Origin: Globodera rostochiensis
Lineage: Eukaryota; Nematoda; Chromadorea; Rhabditida; Heteroderidae
Length of the DNA stretch: 64,000 nt
Direction of reading: 5' to 3'
NCBI GenBank assembly: GCA_018350325.1
Contig: JAEVLN010000006.1
Coordinates: 4,392,056-4,456,055 of the forward strand
Shown: positions 31,490 through 42,195 of the stretch, in pieces
How the letters are laid out: every line of letters begins with the position of its first letter
Numbering within the stretch: position 1 is the first letter of the stretch
Position numbers and translations under genes: made by a program
The notes under the pieces: model-generated
Told to the model about the DNA's origin: nothing
What the model saw: only the letters and a program-made list of their open reading frames with translations
The model's database searches: none

Positions 31490-32180
31490 CTGTCTTCCCA
31501 CTCTCTCCACACTTTTCTCCTTCTCTGTCTCCCTCCTATCTTTCTCTAACTGCCTGCCTCCCCACTCTCTCTCTCTCTCTGTCTTTACTTCTCCTTCTCT
31601 GACTCCCCCAGACCCATCCCCTCGCCGCGGATGCCGCGGCTCTACGGACCCCTCCCCTCGCCGGCTCCTTCCCCTCCCTCGCCGCGGATGCCGCGGCTCC
31701 TTCCTCTCCCGCGTGCCGCGGCACCATCAAAGGATCAAATGGCTCTCGGACCCTCCCTTTGACACCCCTCGGACCCCTCCCCCTACACCCACGGACCCCT
31801 CCACTAATTATCCCCCTCCCCCCACAACCCTCCTATACCCTCGGACCCCTCCCCCACAAACCCCCTACACCCTCGGACCCCTCCCCTAATTAGCCCCCTC
31901 GGACCCCTCCCCCACACCCTCGGACCCCTCCCCCACACCCTCGGACCCCTCCCCCACAACCCCCCCCCCCACACCCTCGGACCCCTCCCCCACACCCTCG
32001 GACCCCTCCCCCACAACCCCCTACACCCTCGGACCCTCCCCCACAACACCCCCACACCCTCAGCCCTCCCCCCTAATAGCCCCACCACGGACCCCGCCCC
32101 TAATTAATTACCCCACAAAGGCGGCAACATCAAAGGTGTGAATTTTCACACCCTGAAAAGGTCCGGCAACTGGTACTACT
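31490..32180 (-). repeat. Right terminal inverted repeat
   Basis: Reverse complement of the left end: outer unique 90 bases, C-rich tandem GGACCCCTCCCCCACA units, GCCGCGGATGCCGCGGC and a CTCTCTCT tract. It is about 80 bp longer than the left repeat owing to extra copies of the CCGCGG module and a longer pyrimidine tract. Confidence 0.85.
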
Positions 32181-32186
32181 GTAGAG
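32181..32186. other. Target-site duplication, right
   Basis: GTAGAG, identical to 22755-22760. Confidence 0.88.
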
Positions 32187-32860
32187 CAACTAAAAAAGGG
32201 AAACATTGTTGACCAAAATAAACATTTCGAAATCTGACTTATGCTCTCTGGCGACCGCATGCTCCGTTCCTTCTCTATCTCTCTCCTCCACACTGACCAA
32301 TGAGTTTATCGATTTTAACAAAAGTCAATAACAGCGCCGCGGTAGTCACACACAAATTGTCGAACAACGACAAAAAAAAACAAGGTAAGAACAGGTAAAT
32401 AAATACAGGGATCGTATCTGTAATTATTTATCAGAAATGCACTGATTTCAGCCCGGTGGACTGATTTTGTACTGATTTTCAGGATAATTATTAATTTTTT
32501 GACCAATTTTCTTAACAAATCGAGTCGAAAATCAACAAATTTTCTCCCGACCCACCCATACTAAAGCAGGATTCGCGAAAAAAATTGCATTTTTGAAAAT
32601 CGAAAGGCAAAATTTTCAAAATCCATAGGAGCAATTTCCAACCCCGAATTGTTGATAAAAATTGCTGGAGAAATAGGATTAAAAAACACAACACATTTTA
32701 TGCGAAAATTAATTTTACTGTTTTTTATTGTAAATAGTACTGATTTTTGGCTCTAAAATCTGTTATTTTGGTTCCAATTTACTGATTTTGAAAAATTTTC
32801 GATATGATCCCTGGGTAAAAATGAGGGAAATTTATTTTGAACGATGATCTTGCCCAGGAT
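32187..32860. other. Gene-free stretch after the element
   Basis: No gene or element supported. Words such as ACTGATTTTGG and GGGATCGTATCTG...GATATGATCCCTG near 32408 and 32800 suggest another degenerate MITE. Confidence 0.4.
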
Positions 32861-33608
32861 ACGAATGTTATGAAATTGAAAATCATGAAATACTCTTTTA
32901 ATTAAAGGTGGCGCTTAAGTCCAACCTTTTGGTAGGACATTCCAAAAATTTGTATATATATATATATGGCAACCGGGGATGCTCAACGCACAGTACAATT
33001 TCTGATTTCTTAAGGAAAAACAAAAACCATTTTTAGATAGGGTGCGTTGATGCCCAAATTACTCTCGTCGCCTAGACTTTCTCTCTCTTTAGCTAACTCT
33101 CTCTTTTTAGCTCCTCTTGTTAGGGATTGGATTAATATTACCTAAAAACGTGAAATATTGACTTAAAATTTTGACCAAAAAAGCTCAAAATAGTTACCAA
33201 AAACGGCAAAAAAATGGCAAAATATGGAATAAAAAATGCGTCAAAACTAACCAAATCCAGTCAATTTTTGGGTGAAACCCTTCAAAATTCGTCATTCTAT
33301 ATTAATTTTCCTCTTTGAATTGTGAATGTACTATCTTTACATGTTTTGGGAATTGTAAAAAAATCAAATAAAATAATTTAAGAGGAAATTCCAATCTTTG
33401 GGGGGGGGGGGATTTTTGGTTTGAACTTTTCTTAATTTTTAAGGGTACACTTTTGTTTTTATTGGATTTTTCTTAAGAAGTTTTCTGAACAAATGCCTGT
33501 AATATGAATTTATTATAGAAAAATGGCGAAATATTGATTTATATTGATTAAAAAGTCGCTGTAATTCTAAAAATTTTTTCAATGCCTTTTCCGGGTTTCT
33601 TTCAGAAA
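32860..33608. repeat. Dispersed block shared with 15.76-16.33 kb
   Basis: Same order of words as downstream of copy B (GAAAATCATGAAATACTCTT, TATATATATATGGCAACCGG, GGGTGCGTTGATGCCC, TCAATTTTTGGGTGAA), including the approach to the last exon. It is the duplicated 3' flank of copy C. Confidence 0.7.
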
Positions 33609-35054
33609 TCATTCCCCCCCCCATGGAGAAACATATGCGTCGCGTGGAGGAGGAACGTATTTTCTGCGCATTAAAAGTCTTCCTAATTGTTCATTAGCAT
33701 TCGGAGCCTCTGCAAAATAATCGATTAATCAATTTAATAAATTTAATAAAATTTCTTTTAAAGTTTCCTTACGTTATTGGATCCCCACAAACTGATTTGT
33801 CGTCGAATTATTCGAAGCGTGAGCGCCTGAATTAAAATTTTTTAAAAATATATTCCCACAAAAAACGAATTTTTATTTTCCACAAAATGTTGTTCGTTGA
33901 TTAATTCAAATTTTGGACAGAAAGCCGGGGATCAGATTTCCAAAACCTCGGATTTTAAAGACGAGAAAAAACCCCCGGGGGCTTCTTATTATGAAAACCA
34001 CTATTTTCAGGTTCTTAATCTCGGCTACCCTTGTAGTTATTTTGGCATTTTTTAAATAAATCCTTATGAAAAATGCAATAAAAGCCAAAAATGTTCACTG
34101 AATTTTTCGGGGGGGGGGGGGGTAGGGGAAGCCGTTTGCTTTTGCTCAAGTCCATTAAGTTTGTCCACAAATGCCTTTTGATCAGTTTGCAACACCATGT
34201 TCTGTTGTCCCAGGGACGACCATTGATTGGACAGACTTCAGCCGCATGAGTGTTTCCTGATCATTCTTTTGCTTGTGTTCCAAGTCGCTGATCGCCGTTT
34301 GGACTTGGGAAAACTGATCAATGGAAACAAGCTTCTGCTGGTCCTCATTTAACCAGCCAATTTTGTCATTGGTTTCCTTTTGGTCCTGTTGCTGCTTCAA
34401 CTTCATCTCTTCCATTAGATTATTCAGTTTCTTGTTTTCCTCTTGGTTCTGTTGCTGTTTGTTCTGATACTCCTCCATCTTTGTGTCTTTGCTCTGCAAC
34501 CCCAAACAAAATCTGGACTGTTACCAATTTTCTCCTTCGTTTGGTTTTGTTGCTGCTTCAATTTGTGCATGTTCAGAATCTCTCCTACTGTCATGCACTT
34601 GCAAGCATTTAGCTGTTTCTGATGTGCCAACTCGGCACGGAGTTCCTTCTGAACAAATGGCAAAAAAAAAGATTATTTTTGTTAGAATAAATATTTACAT
34701 TTTCTTCTTTTGTGTTCTTCAATTCTTCCTTGTACTGCTTCAATTCCTCCTTGACCTCATTCAATTCCAGTTGCATGGCTTCAATTTTGTTTCGGTTGCC
34801 CAAAGTGTCGGCATCCCAAACTTCTAAAAAAAAATTAAAGATACTAAATGATTCGAGACTTTTTTAAAGATGAATTTAAAAAATTTGCTTCTTTTTTTAC
34901 CTTTTCCAAATTCTTCGGAAGGGTCCAAATTGGCGAAGGTTAGCCACAAAAGTTCTGTAAACATTGACAATGACAATTTTTAATAAATATTAATAAAATC
35001 GAATTTCTTACCTGTATCAGCGGTTATTTCGCCATTAATTGATTCAGTTAAAAT

Positions 35055-36059
35055 TAGTGTTCGGCAAATGGGTGTTTTTCGGTATTCGGTATCGGGATTT
35101 CGGTATAATACCGATACCGAAAAAATACCGAAATCTCAAATTTTTTCGGTATCGGTATTTTGGTAAAATACCGAAAAAATACCGATACCGAAAAATACCG
35201 GTCAAACAAAATCGGTATACCGACCGGTATTCGGTATTTTTTTTTTGAAAATTTTGAATTTCAATTTGAAATTAACAAAACTTTTATTCAATACTTATAA
35301 TTGATTAATGGCAATGTTATGTTGAGTAATAAGCTTCACCGTTTTCCGGGTTCATTTCAATTGAGTTTGAAGAGAAACTTTTCTTGATGAACCCAAAAGG
35401 GTGCCCCTTGCGAAAATTGAATTTTGACAAAAAAATTGACACACATTTAAATTCAAAAAAAAATGATTATTTTTAAATTTTATTTCATTTTGAATATCGC
35501 AACTTTAAGCTGAAATTTGCATTCCTTAAAAATTCATCAATTTTGGCTGAGCAAAAAATTAAAATTCCAAAAATTTGTAAATACTGCCAAAATAATGATG
35601 CATGAGACTCAAAAACTCAAGACTTTTCTAGAGTCGAAACTCGAGACCGAGACTCTCGTGCATCACTACCAAAATATTTCAAAAATCTGAAATAGTTGGA
35701 AAATTTTTAGAAATTGTTTTCTCCACCATATAATGCTCACCGAATCAAAAGTAATAATTTCACCGGTGCGAAGCCGAACCCTCACTAGACTCCCCAAGAG
35801 AAAGACCACTCACCAATACACCAAAACCAGTGTCAAGTTGACTAAAATCATTCAAAAGTATCCATTTTTCAAAATATCGAAATACCGAAAAATACCGCGG
35901 TATTCCGAGATGGCTCGGTATCGGTATTTCGGTAAAATACCGAAAAAATACCGAAATCTCAAATTTTTATCGGTATCGGTATTTCGGTATAAATACCGAA
36001 AAAAATACCGCGGTAATACCGAAAAATACCGCGGTATTACCGTACCGTGCCGAACACTA
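35055..36059. mobile_element. hAT-type MITE (CGGTATT words) inside a coding exon
   Basis: 1,005 bp, ends TAGTGTTCGGCA / TGCCGAACACTA, perfect 8-bp target duplication GTTAAAAT at 35047-35054 and 36060-36067. Both subterminal regions consist of ACCGAAAAATACCG-type words. The middle is unique AT-rich sequence and contains a second small element near 35594-35667. Confidence 0.9.
35594..35667. mobile_element. Small nested MITE (GATGCATGAGACTC ends)
   Basis: Inverted ends ATGATGCATGAGACTC / GAGACTCTCGTGCATCACTA flanked by CCAAAATA on both sides. One or two terminal bases are ambiguous because they overlap the duplication. Confidence 0.65.
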
Positions 36060-36073
36060 GTTAAAATTGACAT

Positions 36074-36780
36074 ATTCATCTGTAAAATTGGCTTTAAATT
36101 TATTATTTAATGGAAACATAAAGCCAGATTTAAAAATCAAACAATTTTTGGCTTAAAATTTGCAAAGAATTATTTATTTTATAGACTGAAAGTTTGGATT
36201 ATCTTATAAATATTTGAATGGACCTTTCTTTGGGCAAAATGGTGACCCCAAAAACGGGGGGATGGACGCTTTCGTTGTTGGGAATTTATCTCCATAAATT
36301 TGAAAGTTTTATTCGCTTCCAGCAAAATGTTGACCCCGCGAATTGCGAGAAAAGAATTCAAAAGCTACGATTACTAAATTTAAATTGTGATAAATTGGAA
36401 ATTATTTTTTGAGTAAATTTAACACGTTTTTGTCCTTAATTCTGATGAATTCAGTTATTATGTACATATATTTTCAGCACCGACCGCCCAATTTCTTTTT
36501 ATAAATTTAACCATTTTTATTACAAAAAAATGGCACATTTGAGCTTGATAATTAGGATAGAAGCAACTTTCTGAAGCTGTATATATCAATAATTTTGTAC
36601 AAAAATTAAATACGTTTAAATGCTCTGACAACTCAGGTTTTTGGGAGTCAATTCTCGAGTCTCGGGGTCAGGTCTCGGTAAATTTAGGTCTCGAGCATCA
36701 CTAGCAAGTGATTGAACCCTTTGTCCAATGCATCATCGATTAAAAGTTCAAACTGATTTTCACTCGGAAAATTTTTAATT
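36074..36780 (-). promoter_or_regulatory. Conserved upstream block of copy C
   Basis: Inverted match to the other paralogue upstream blocks (GCAAAATGGTGACCCCAAAA, CAAAATGTTGACCCCGCG). The outer part (36.47-36.74 kb) also matches 46.69-46.98 kb, so copies C and D share at least 0.6 kb of 5' flank. Confidence 0.5.
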
Positions 36781-36786
36781 TGGAAC

Positions 36787-37207
36787 AGCCTAAGAACAGT
36801 GAACTCTTAATAAAAACTATTTTTTTTGCAAAAAAATTTCAGGACGGGAATTCTGAACGGGGTTCGCGCAAAAATACAGACAAAGTGCTTTCGAATGCTG
36901 GCAAGATTCTTTTATTTGGTTAACTAACGATTGGGCGCCGGCACGTTCGGTGCCGGATTTGGCGCCCGAAGCAGTCAATATTTTGGGGTTTTTTTGCTCA
37001 AAATTTCACCTTTTTGGTCAAAATAACTCAGGTCTCTATTATTCACTCGTGCTCATAATTTTTTGTGTTAGTTAACCAAATAAAAGAATCCTGCCAGCAT
37101 TTGAAAGCACTTTGTCTGTATTTTTGCGCGAACCCCGTTCAGAATTCCCGTCCTGAAATTTTTTTTGCAAAAAAATAATTTTAATTAAGAGTTCACTGTT
37201 CTTAGGC
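36787..37207. mobile_element. Foldback element
   Basis: Arms of about 140 bp are inverted: CCTAAGAACAGTGAACTCTT near 36789 and TTCGCGCAAAAATACAGACA near 36862 recur in reverse complement at 37190-37207 and 37113-37132. The loop is about 130 bp. Confidence 0.8.
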
Positions 37208-37320
37208 ATCATTCTTATTTTTAAAATATTTAATTAAAAGAAATAAATGAAAAAGAAGCGTTAGAAGAATTTTTGGGGAAATTTTTGGCTTATAGGCGAA
37301 TTATATTCCCTTTCTCGCAA

Positions 37321-37395
37321 TGAAGCTGTGGCCAAGTGGTTAGTGTGCGAGGTTCGACGACCGGTCAGCGAAAGTTCAAATCCCTTTGGATGAAA
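37321..37395 (+). tRNA. tRNA-like sequence or SINE head, degenerate
   Basis: TGTGGCCAAGTGGTTAG resembles an A box and AGTTCAAATCC a B box at suitable spacing. I could not fold a convincing anticodon arm or acceptor stem, so it is more likely a tRNA-derived SINE or a pseudogene. Confidence 0.3.
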
Positions 37396-37459
37396 ATGAT
37401 TTATTTGATTTAAAAATAATTTTAAGAATATTAAAATCTCGCGCAGAGAAAAATTCAAA

Positions 37460-38270
37460 ATTTAAATGTAAATAGTTAAAAAAAGTCGCCCAGGGTGCGC
37501 GAGTGAGTCGCGCAAAAAATTAAAATAAATAAAATATAAATATTTTAAATAAGGTCGCGCAGCCGAAATTTGCATAATCTCGCGCAGGCGCGCGAGTGGT
37601 TCGCGCAGGGCAAAATTTGCATAAAATCGCGCAGGACCCTGCCAATAGGTTTTGGTTTTAGGACTCACTTGGCTGGTTGGCGCTCAGTTGGCGCCCCACC
37701 CCCTCCATAGGTATGGGCTGCTACCGTAATCCGGCGGATTTTCAGGCAGTAACTACTATCCGCACCATTTCAGCTTATAATCCATTTCTGCTTATAAATA
37801 TAAAAAGAAAAAAATACAGAAAATTAGCAGATTCGAAGATCAGACAGTACAACCGGAAAAGGATATACCTCTGACACAAAGATCAGACAGTACAACTGGA
37901 AAAGCACGAATTTTTTCCCAATTAGAAAAAGCTAATGCCACGAAGAGCGAACACTACTCCACCCCTAGTTAAACTGGCACCACGAAGAGCGCCTAGTCCA
38001 AGCTCCTGTTATTGAAGATGTTCACAGGTTGTTGTTTCCAGTTGTTCCTGCCAGGGTCGCCACTGTGAGATTGCTTGTCAATCTCCAACACTTTGCGAAC
38101 ACGGTAGTGCTGGGGTCGGGATTTTTGGGCCAGATGAAGGAATTAAAAAACAACAAGATTTCATAATTTTATTCGCTCAAACTTGGGTAATTAAACCATT
38201 TAAAAACACCAAATTGAAGACGATCACCGCGGATTTAGGTGATCAGATGACTAGGGATGAGGAAGTGATC
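37460..38270. other. Intergenic with CGCGC-rich repeats and a possible LTR junction
   Basis: 37.48-37.64 kb has reiterated GTCGCGCA/CGCGAG words. Near 38041-38066, read on the minus strand, a sequence ending in TCTCACA is followed by TGGCGACCCTGGCAGG. This resembles the junction of an LTR with a primer-binding region in Ty3/gypsy-type elements. No matching second LTR is recognised. Confidence 0.3.
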
Positions 38271-38807
38271 GGTTGGGAAATTCAATGAAATGGAAAAGCC
38301 CATGAAATTGGATGAACCAAAGAAGCCCAGAAATTGATATTTTGTTGGATAAACAGAACCGAAAAGAGGGGATGAACATGAGGGACGGGATTTATGGTAA
38401 AGGGCGCAAATTGATTTGGCAAAAGAATGAATATAGGAACAGTGGGTGGGGGGTTTGTGGTGTCGGGCGGTAACATTGCCTCAAATGTGGTCACAGAAAT
38501 GAAATGAATGAATGTGGTGAGGAACAGAGGGCTTAAAAAGGGGCAAAATTGGTTGATTGAACATGGGGTGATATTGCAAGTGGCTGGCATTTTGGTAGAT
38601 AAGAGAAAAATGTGACTAAGAATGAGCAAAAATGGGGTCACATTCGTAAAATTTGGTTTTATTAACAAAAATTGTGCACATTTGTGCAAAAGAGAGGAAA
38701 TTGGGCTAATTTGTTTAAATCGGAACATTCGATTTTACGGATTTTTATGACTAAATCCAACACCTTTTAATTGAATTATCGATTTTTCCCATTTAGTATG
38801 CATATTT

Positions 38808-40560
38808 TTAATTTTTCAAAATTGGGTTCCAATTTTTGATTTCCTTTTGAGTTTTTAAATAAATTTTCTCACATTCTTTCGGATTTTTATCATCATACTC
38901 GTAAGTCCCGGATTCAAAGTCTGTTTGAATTTTTTCTATATATTTTTTCAGCGTTCTTTTGAGGAGAGGAATAGCTTTATGTATTTTACCTGACATTTGA
39001 ATTGATTTAGCCCCTTTTTTTAGAATATATGTTTGTGTTTAAAAAGTACTAAAATTGGATGGGAAGTGAAGGGAGTCCAAGGGAACTTAATTTGTTTTTT
39101 AAGTAAGTCTCAATTCGAGAAATGAATTTAGATACTTAATTTTTCGGATTTCGGAGGCGGATTTTAACGGGTTAAATTTGAATGGTATTATTTTAATTCT
39201 ATTATCTTGGTTGAGGAAGAAGGAAAAGTTTAGTAGTTTAAATGATGAGTTTGGTACTCAATTGGGTTATTTTCTTCTAAATTAGGGTAAAAAAATGTTA
39301 AGGTGAAGGTTGGTCGGGGTTCAAAATTTGGTGGTAATTCCGTGTTATTGAACGCACTATCTAGTTCGTCAGGTTCAGTGTCTTCAAATTCGATTATGTT
39401 TCCTTGAAATACAAAATCCTCTTCGGGGATAATTATTGGGTCTTCAAATTCAGCGAAGAATTCGTCTTCTTGGTCAAAATTTATAGGATTTGGTCGGGGG
39501 TTTGGGTTTTCAGGAGTGTCGTTGGGGAGTTCGGCACAGTTTGACGGTTTGTTTTTTATTGGGTTTTTAAGGATTATTACAGAGAGATTTCGCGTTGAAT
39601 TTCTTCAGCAGAGCGTTTTAGACGGTCTGATTCAATTTTTAAGTTCAAGGCGTAATGCTGTGATGCTTTTTTACAATTTTTAGGTTTTGGTTTTGGATTT
39701 ACTCAAATTTTTCACTCTTCACTTTTGGTTTTCCCTCTGAGTTATTCTTGATTTTTGAATTCTGCTTCGGAATAAAAAATATTAGTTTCAACAATTTATA
39801 TCTTCAACAGTTCGTCAACACAATAATGAATTCTGCTTCACAGATGGCACAGACAACTCAGTTGATACACTTTCTTCTTCTTCCACGGGTAAATCGAACC
39901 GATGTATTCAATTGGCCTTCAAGGAAGCGATTATGATGCACAATATTTTGCTGGAGCTGTTCAAAAGAATGGTCAGTTTGTCCTTTCCACTCTTCGTGTT
40001 GTAAACTGGACTTGTGAGAATTCGAATTTTGGTAAGCACGCGGTGATTGTAATGAGATGCCCTTTTGGTCTTAGTAATAGCGGTACGGATTCTTTGAGTT
40101 TGACGTGATAGGACGGCGAGTTTTTTGTTGGGTTGTTCAGCGATCTCTCGCTTTGTTGCTTCGATTAGCTTCTGTTGGCTATCTCGAATTTCTTCGATTT
40201 TTTCAAGGGTTTCAAAGTTGGTATTTGGTAGTTAGAATGTGTTGAAGAAGTCAGGTGGATCAAGTTCTGTGTTGAGAGGAATAGTCGCGGATTTTTCAAG
40301 GGATTTGCAGGATGGATTAAATCCTTTTCGTTGTTTTGTTTGACGGTTGACTTGACAGACTCAAAAATGCGCTTGAGTCTCTTTGCCTGGACTTGGTTTT
40401 CACGTTCGAGAGTGTCCAATAGAGTAGTAGTGGTTTTTCGGATTTTTCAGGTTTTTCGGGTTTGGTTGGGGTGGCTTCAATATAAATTACAGGAGGCGGA
40501 GGCCGCGAGGAGCTTCTCGTGGACCGCTTCACTAAAAGAATATGGTGATTTTAGTGGTTT
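38808..40560 (-). pseudogene. Degenerate coding stretch, possibly retroelement gag-like
   Basis: On the minus strand a series of broken but protein-like frames runs from about 40.56 to 38.81 kb. They are a basic Pro-rich start (RPPPPVIYIEATPTKPEKPE), a charged helical part (RENQVQAKRLKRIFESVKS; EIAEQPNKKLAVLSRQTQRI), an acidic part (EDEFFAEFEDPIIIPEEDF) and a final MSGKIHKAIPLLKRTLKKYI. At least one frame change is near 40.42 kb. The composition fits the disordered regions of gag proteins, but no zinc knuckle, protease or reverse transcriptase is present, so the assignment is weak. Confidence 0.3.
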
Positions 40561-40833
40561 GGTTTTATTTATTTATTTATTTTGTTATTTATATGTTGTT
40601 TTTTGTTTTTTTCTCTGAGGTGGTTGACCCTCAAGAAAGCTCACTTTTTGCTTGAACTTCGAACGGTGTTAGCGGCTTCTTCATTTGATGACCAGCCTTT
40701 CTCAATTTGTCACAAAGTCGTCGGTGATGGACAGAAGACCGGCTTTTAGTTCTCCCGGGTCGCGATGCACCAATTGTTCCGCCTCGAACAAGTGGGGGAA
40801 AATGAGTGAAAAAATGTGGAAGGGAAATGGCTG

Positions 40834-41439
40834 CAGGGAGCTCAACTATTCGGCAAGAAAATCTGGCAGCGTGCTTCAAAAAAATGGCATTTTTATGGCA
40901 TCGAAGGGTCAAAAATATGGCATTTTTATGGCATCCGTTTTTCGCAACTAAAACGAAGATAAACAATAAAAATCTATTTATTGCGTGCGCCCATACTTTT
41001 CAAAACCTTTCGCCGCGTTCAAAAGATCATTTTGCGACAGAAAAAAATCATGCGCTGAGACAGTCCAGATCAGAGTTCAATTTGACACAAACAAAGGCAT
41101 TGACTGTTTCCGGGGAAAAGGAATTAGATCCAAATATGATAAATGCAAATTTTTTTTAAGAATTCTGCTTTACTGTTGGGTGGGGGGGGGGGGGTCGGCG
41201 ATGCCGATAGGCGCCGCCGAAAAAATTTTGAATTTTTGACTCAATTTGTTAACAGATTTGCAACAAAAAACATCAAATTGTACGAATCAAAGACACTTTT
41301 TTCGGGAATTCTCATTTTTCCATTAAAAAATGAGAATTTTTCACAAAGTTGTAAAATATAACAAAATTATGGCAAGAGTGGAAATATGGCAAAAAATATG
41401 GCAAATTTGCTATCAAATGAGGGCATTTTGAGCTCCCTG
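40834..41439. mobile_element. hAT-type MITE (CAGGGAGCTC ends)
   Basis: 606 bp, ends CAGGGAGCTCAA / TTGAGCTCCCTG. Flanks AATGGCTG and AATGGGAG agree at 6 of 8 positions. Like the 3811 element it contains ATGGCATTTTTATGGCAT words and a copy of the CGATGCCGATAGGCGCCGCC repeat. Confidence 0.7.
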
Positions 41440-41518
41440 AATGGGAGGGGTAAAGGAATTGGGGAAAAATGTGATGGGAGAAATGGGGTGGGAGAAGGGG
41501 GTGAGCAACGGCACTTGG

Positions 41519-41610
41519 ATTGGGCACGTCCGCGGGTTGGGCACGTCCGTGGGGCTGGGCACGTCCGTGGGGCTGGGCACGTCCGGGGGGGGGGCTGGGC
41601 ACGTCCGATT
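41519..41610. repeat. Short tandem repeat GGGCTGGGCACGTCCGTG
   Basis: An 18-bp unit repeats about four times with small changes. Any open frame (poly-GHVRGA) is a by-product. Confidence 0.8.
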
Positions 41611-41639
41611 TTGGTTATTCATTTCATTCATTTTTAATA

Positions 41640-42195
41640 TCATTTTTCCATACGACATTTATTGGCCCACTTTTTGTTATTCTTATTTTTGTTTTGTACT
41701 TTTTGTGAACATTTTATTTTACATTAATGCTTATTCATTCTTTTTATCGCCCTTTCACATTTCTTTCTTTCATTTCATTTATTATTTTTTATCATTTTTA
41801 TTCAATTTTATTAATTTATAGTTTTTTATAATTTTTGTTTTTATTCTTTAAGTTCTTAATTAATTTAGTCGAATTTCGCGTGCTCGCGACAGTTTTTGGG
41901 TCAGTTTGAAGGCGGGAATCCCATGTGCGCGCAAATTTCAATTGAATTATGAAATTCTAAAACAGGGCGATGCCAACAAAAATTTTCTAAAAAAAGAAAA
42001 TCAGCACAAAAAAATATTTTGGGGTTTAAATGCGATGTCCAATAACGGCGGAATACAAAAGAGTTCGAGAATCGATGCTCTCGGGAATATTTAAATCAAA
42101 CAAATTTTGTAAACATAACTTAAAAAAATCTATCTACCGACTCTTCAAAAGAAAACAACAAAAAAATCGTTTTTCACTGTCGGGCGGCTTCTTCA
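41640..42195. other. AT-rich intergenic stretch
   Basis: T-rich low-complexity sequence to 41.87 kb, then unremarkable sequence. No gene supported. Confidence 0.45.

Larger units (their letters stand above)
22761..32180. mobile_element. Polinton/Maverick-like element, 9,420 bp
   Basis: The element begins AGTAGTACCAGTTGCCGG and ends with its exact complement. Both ends continue as inverted repeats of about 600-690 bp, and a perfect 6-bp duplication GTAGAG flanks it. Six-base duplications, AG termini and long terminal inverted repeats are the published hallmarks of Polintons. The gene at 24927-25631 is a packaging ATPase of the Polinton/A32 type. Typical Polintons are 15-20 kb with a protein-primed polymerase B, integrase, protease and capsid genes. 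None of the polymerase, integrase or a major capsid protein is recognisable here. This is either a compact element that depends on others for replication and integration, or a divergent lineage. The near-identical ends suggest recent insertion. Confidence 0.85.
33609..36073 (-). pseudogene. Coiled-coil protein gene, copy C, disrupted
   Basis: Paralogue of copies A and B. The ATG lies at 36071-36073, but 14 bases later the exon is split by the hAT-type MITE at 35055-36059. Exons for [31 protein letters not shown], the [10 protein letters not shown] heptads and the final [20 protein letters not shown] remain. The region between the heptads and the last two exons is shortened: the [10 protein letters not shown] exon and the [11 protein letters not shown] exon are absent. 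The [19 protein letters not shown] part is followed directly by C-rich sequence at 34.1 kb. Confidence 0.7.

Noticed and set aside
31461..31889. 142-residue Pro-rich open frame, and its mirror in the left repeat
   Set aside because: Lies wholly in the C-rich terminal repeat. Composition explains the absence of stops.
22761..32180. Interpreting the element as a simple DNA transposon with captured genes
   Set aside because: No cut-and-paste transposase is visible, while the packaging ATPase, 6-bp duplication and AG ends together fit Polintons better.
38041..38066. Calling a full LTR retrotransposon
   Set aside because: Only one LTR-like junction is seen. No reverse transcriptase, integrase or second LTR is recognisable, and the gag-like stretch lies on the wrong side of it.
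38282..38728. 148-residue hydrophobic open frame (minus)
   Set aside because: Pro/Phe/Ile-rich translation of a simple AT/GA-biased sequence. No domain, splice context or conserved neighbour.
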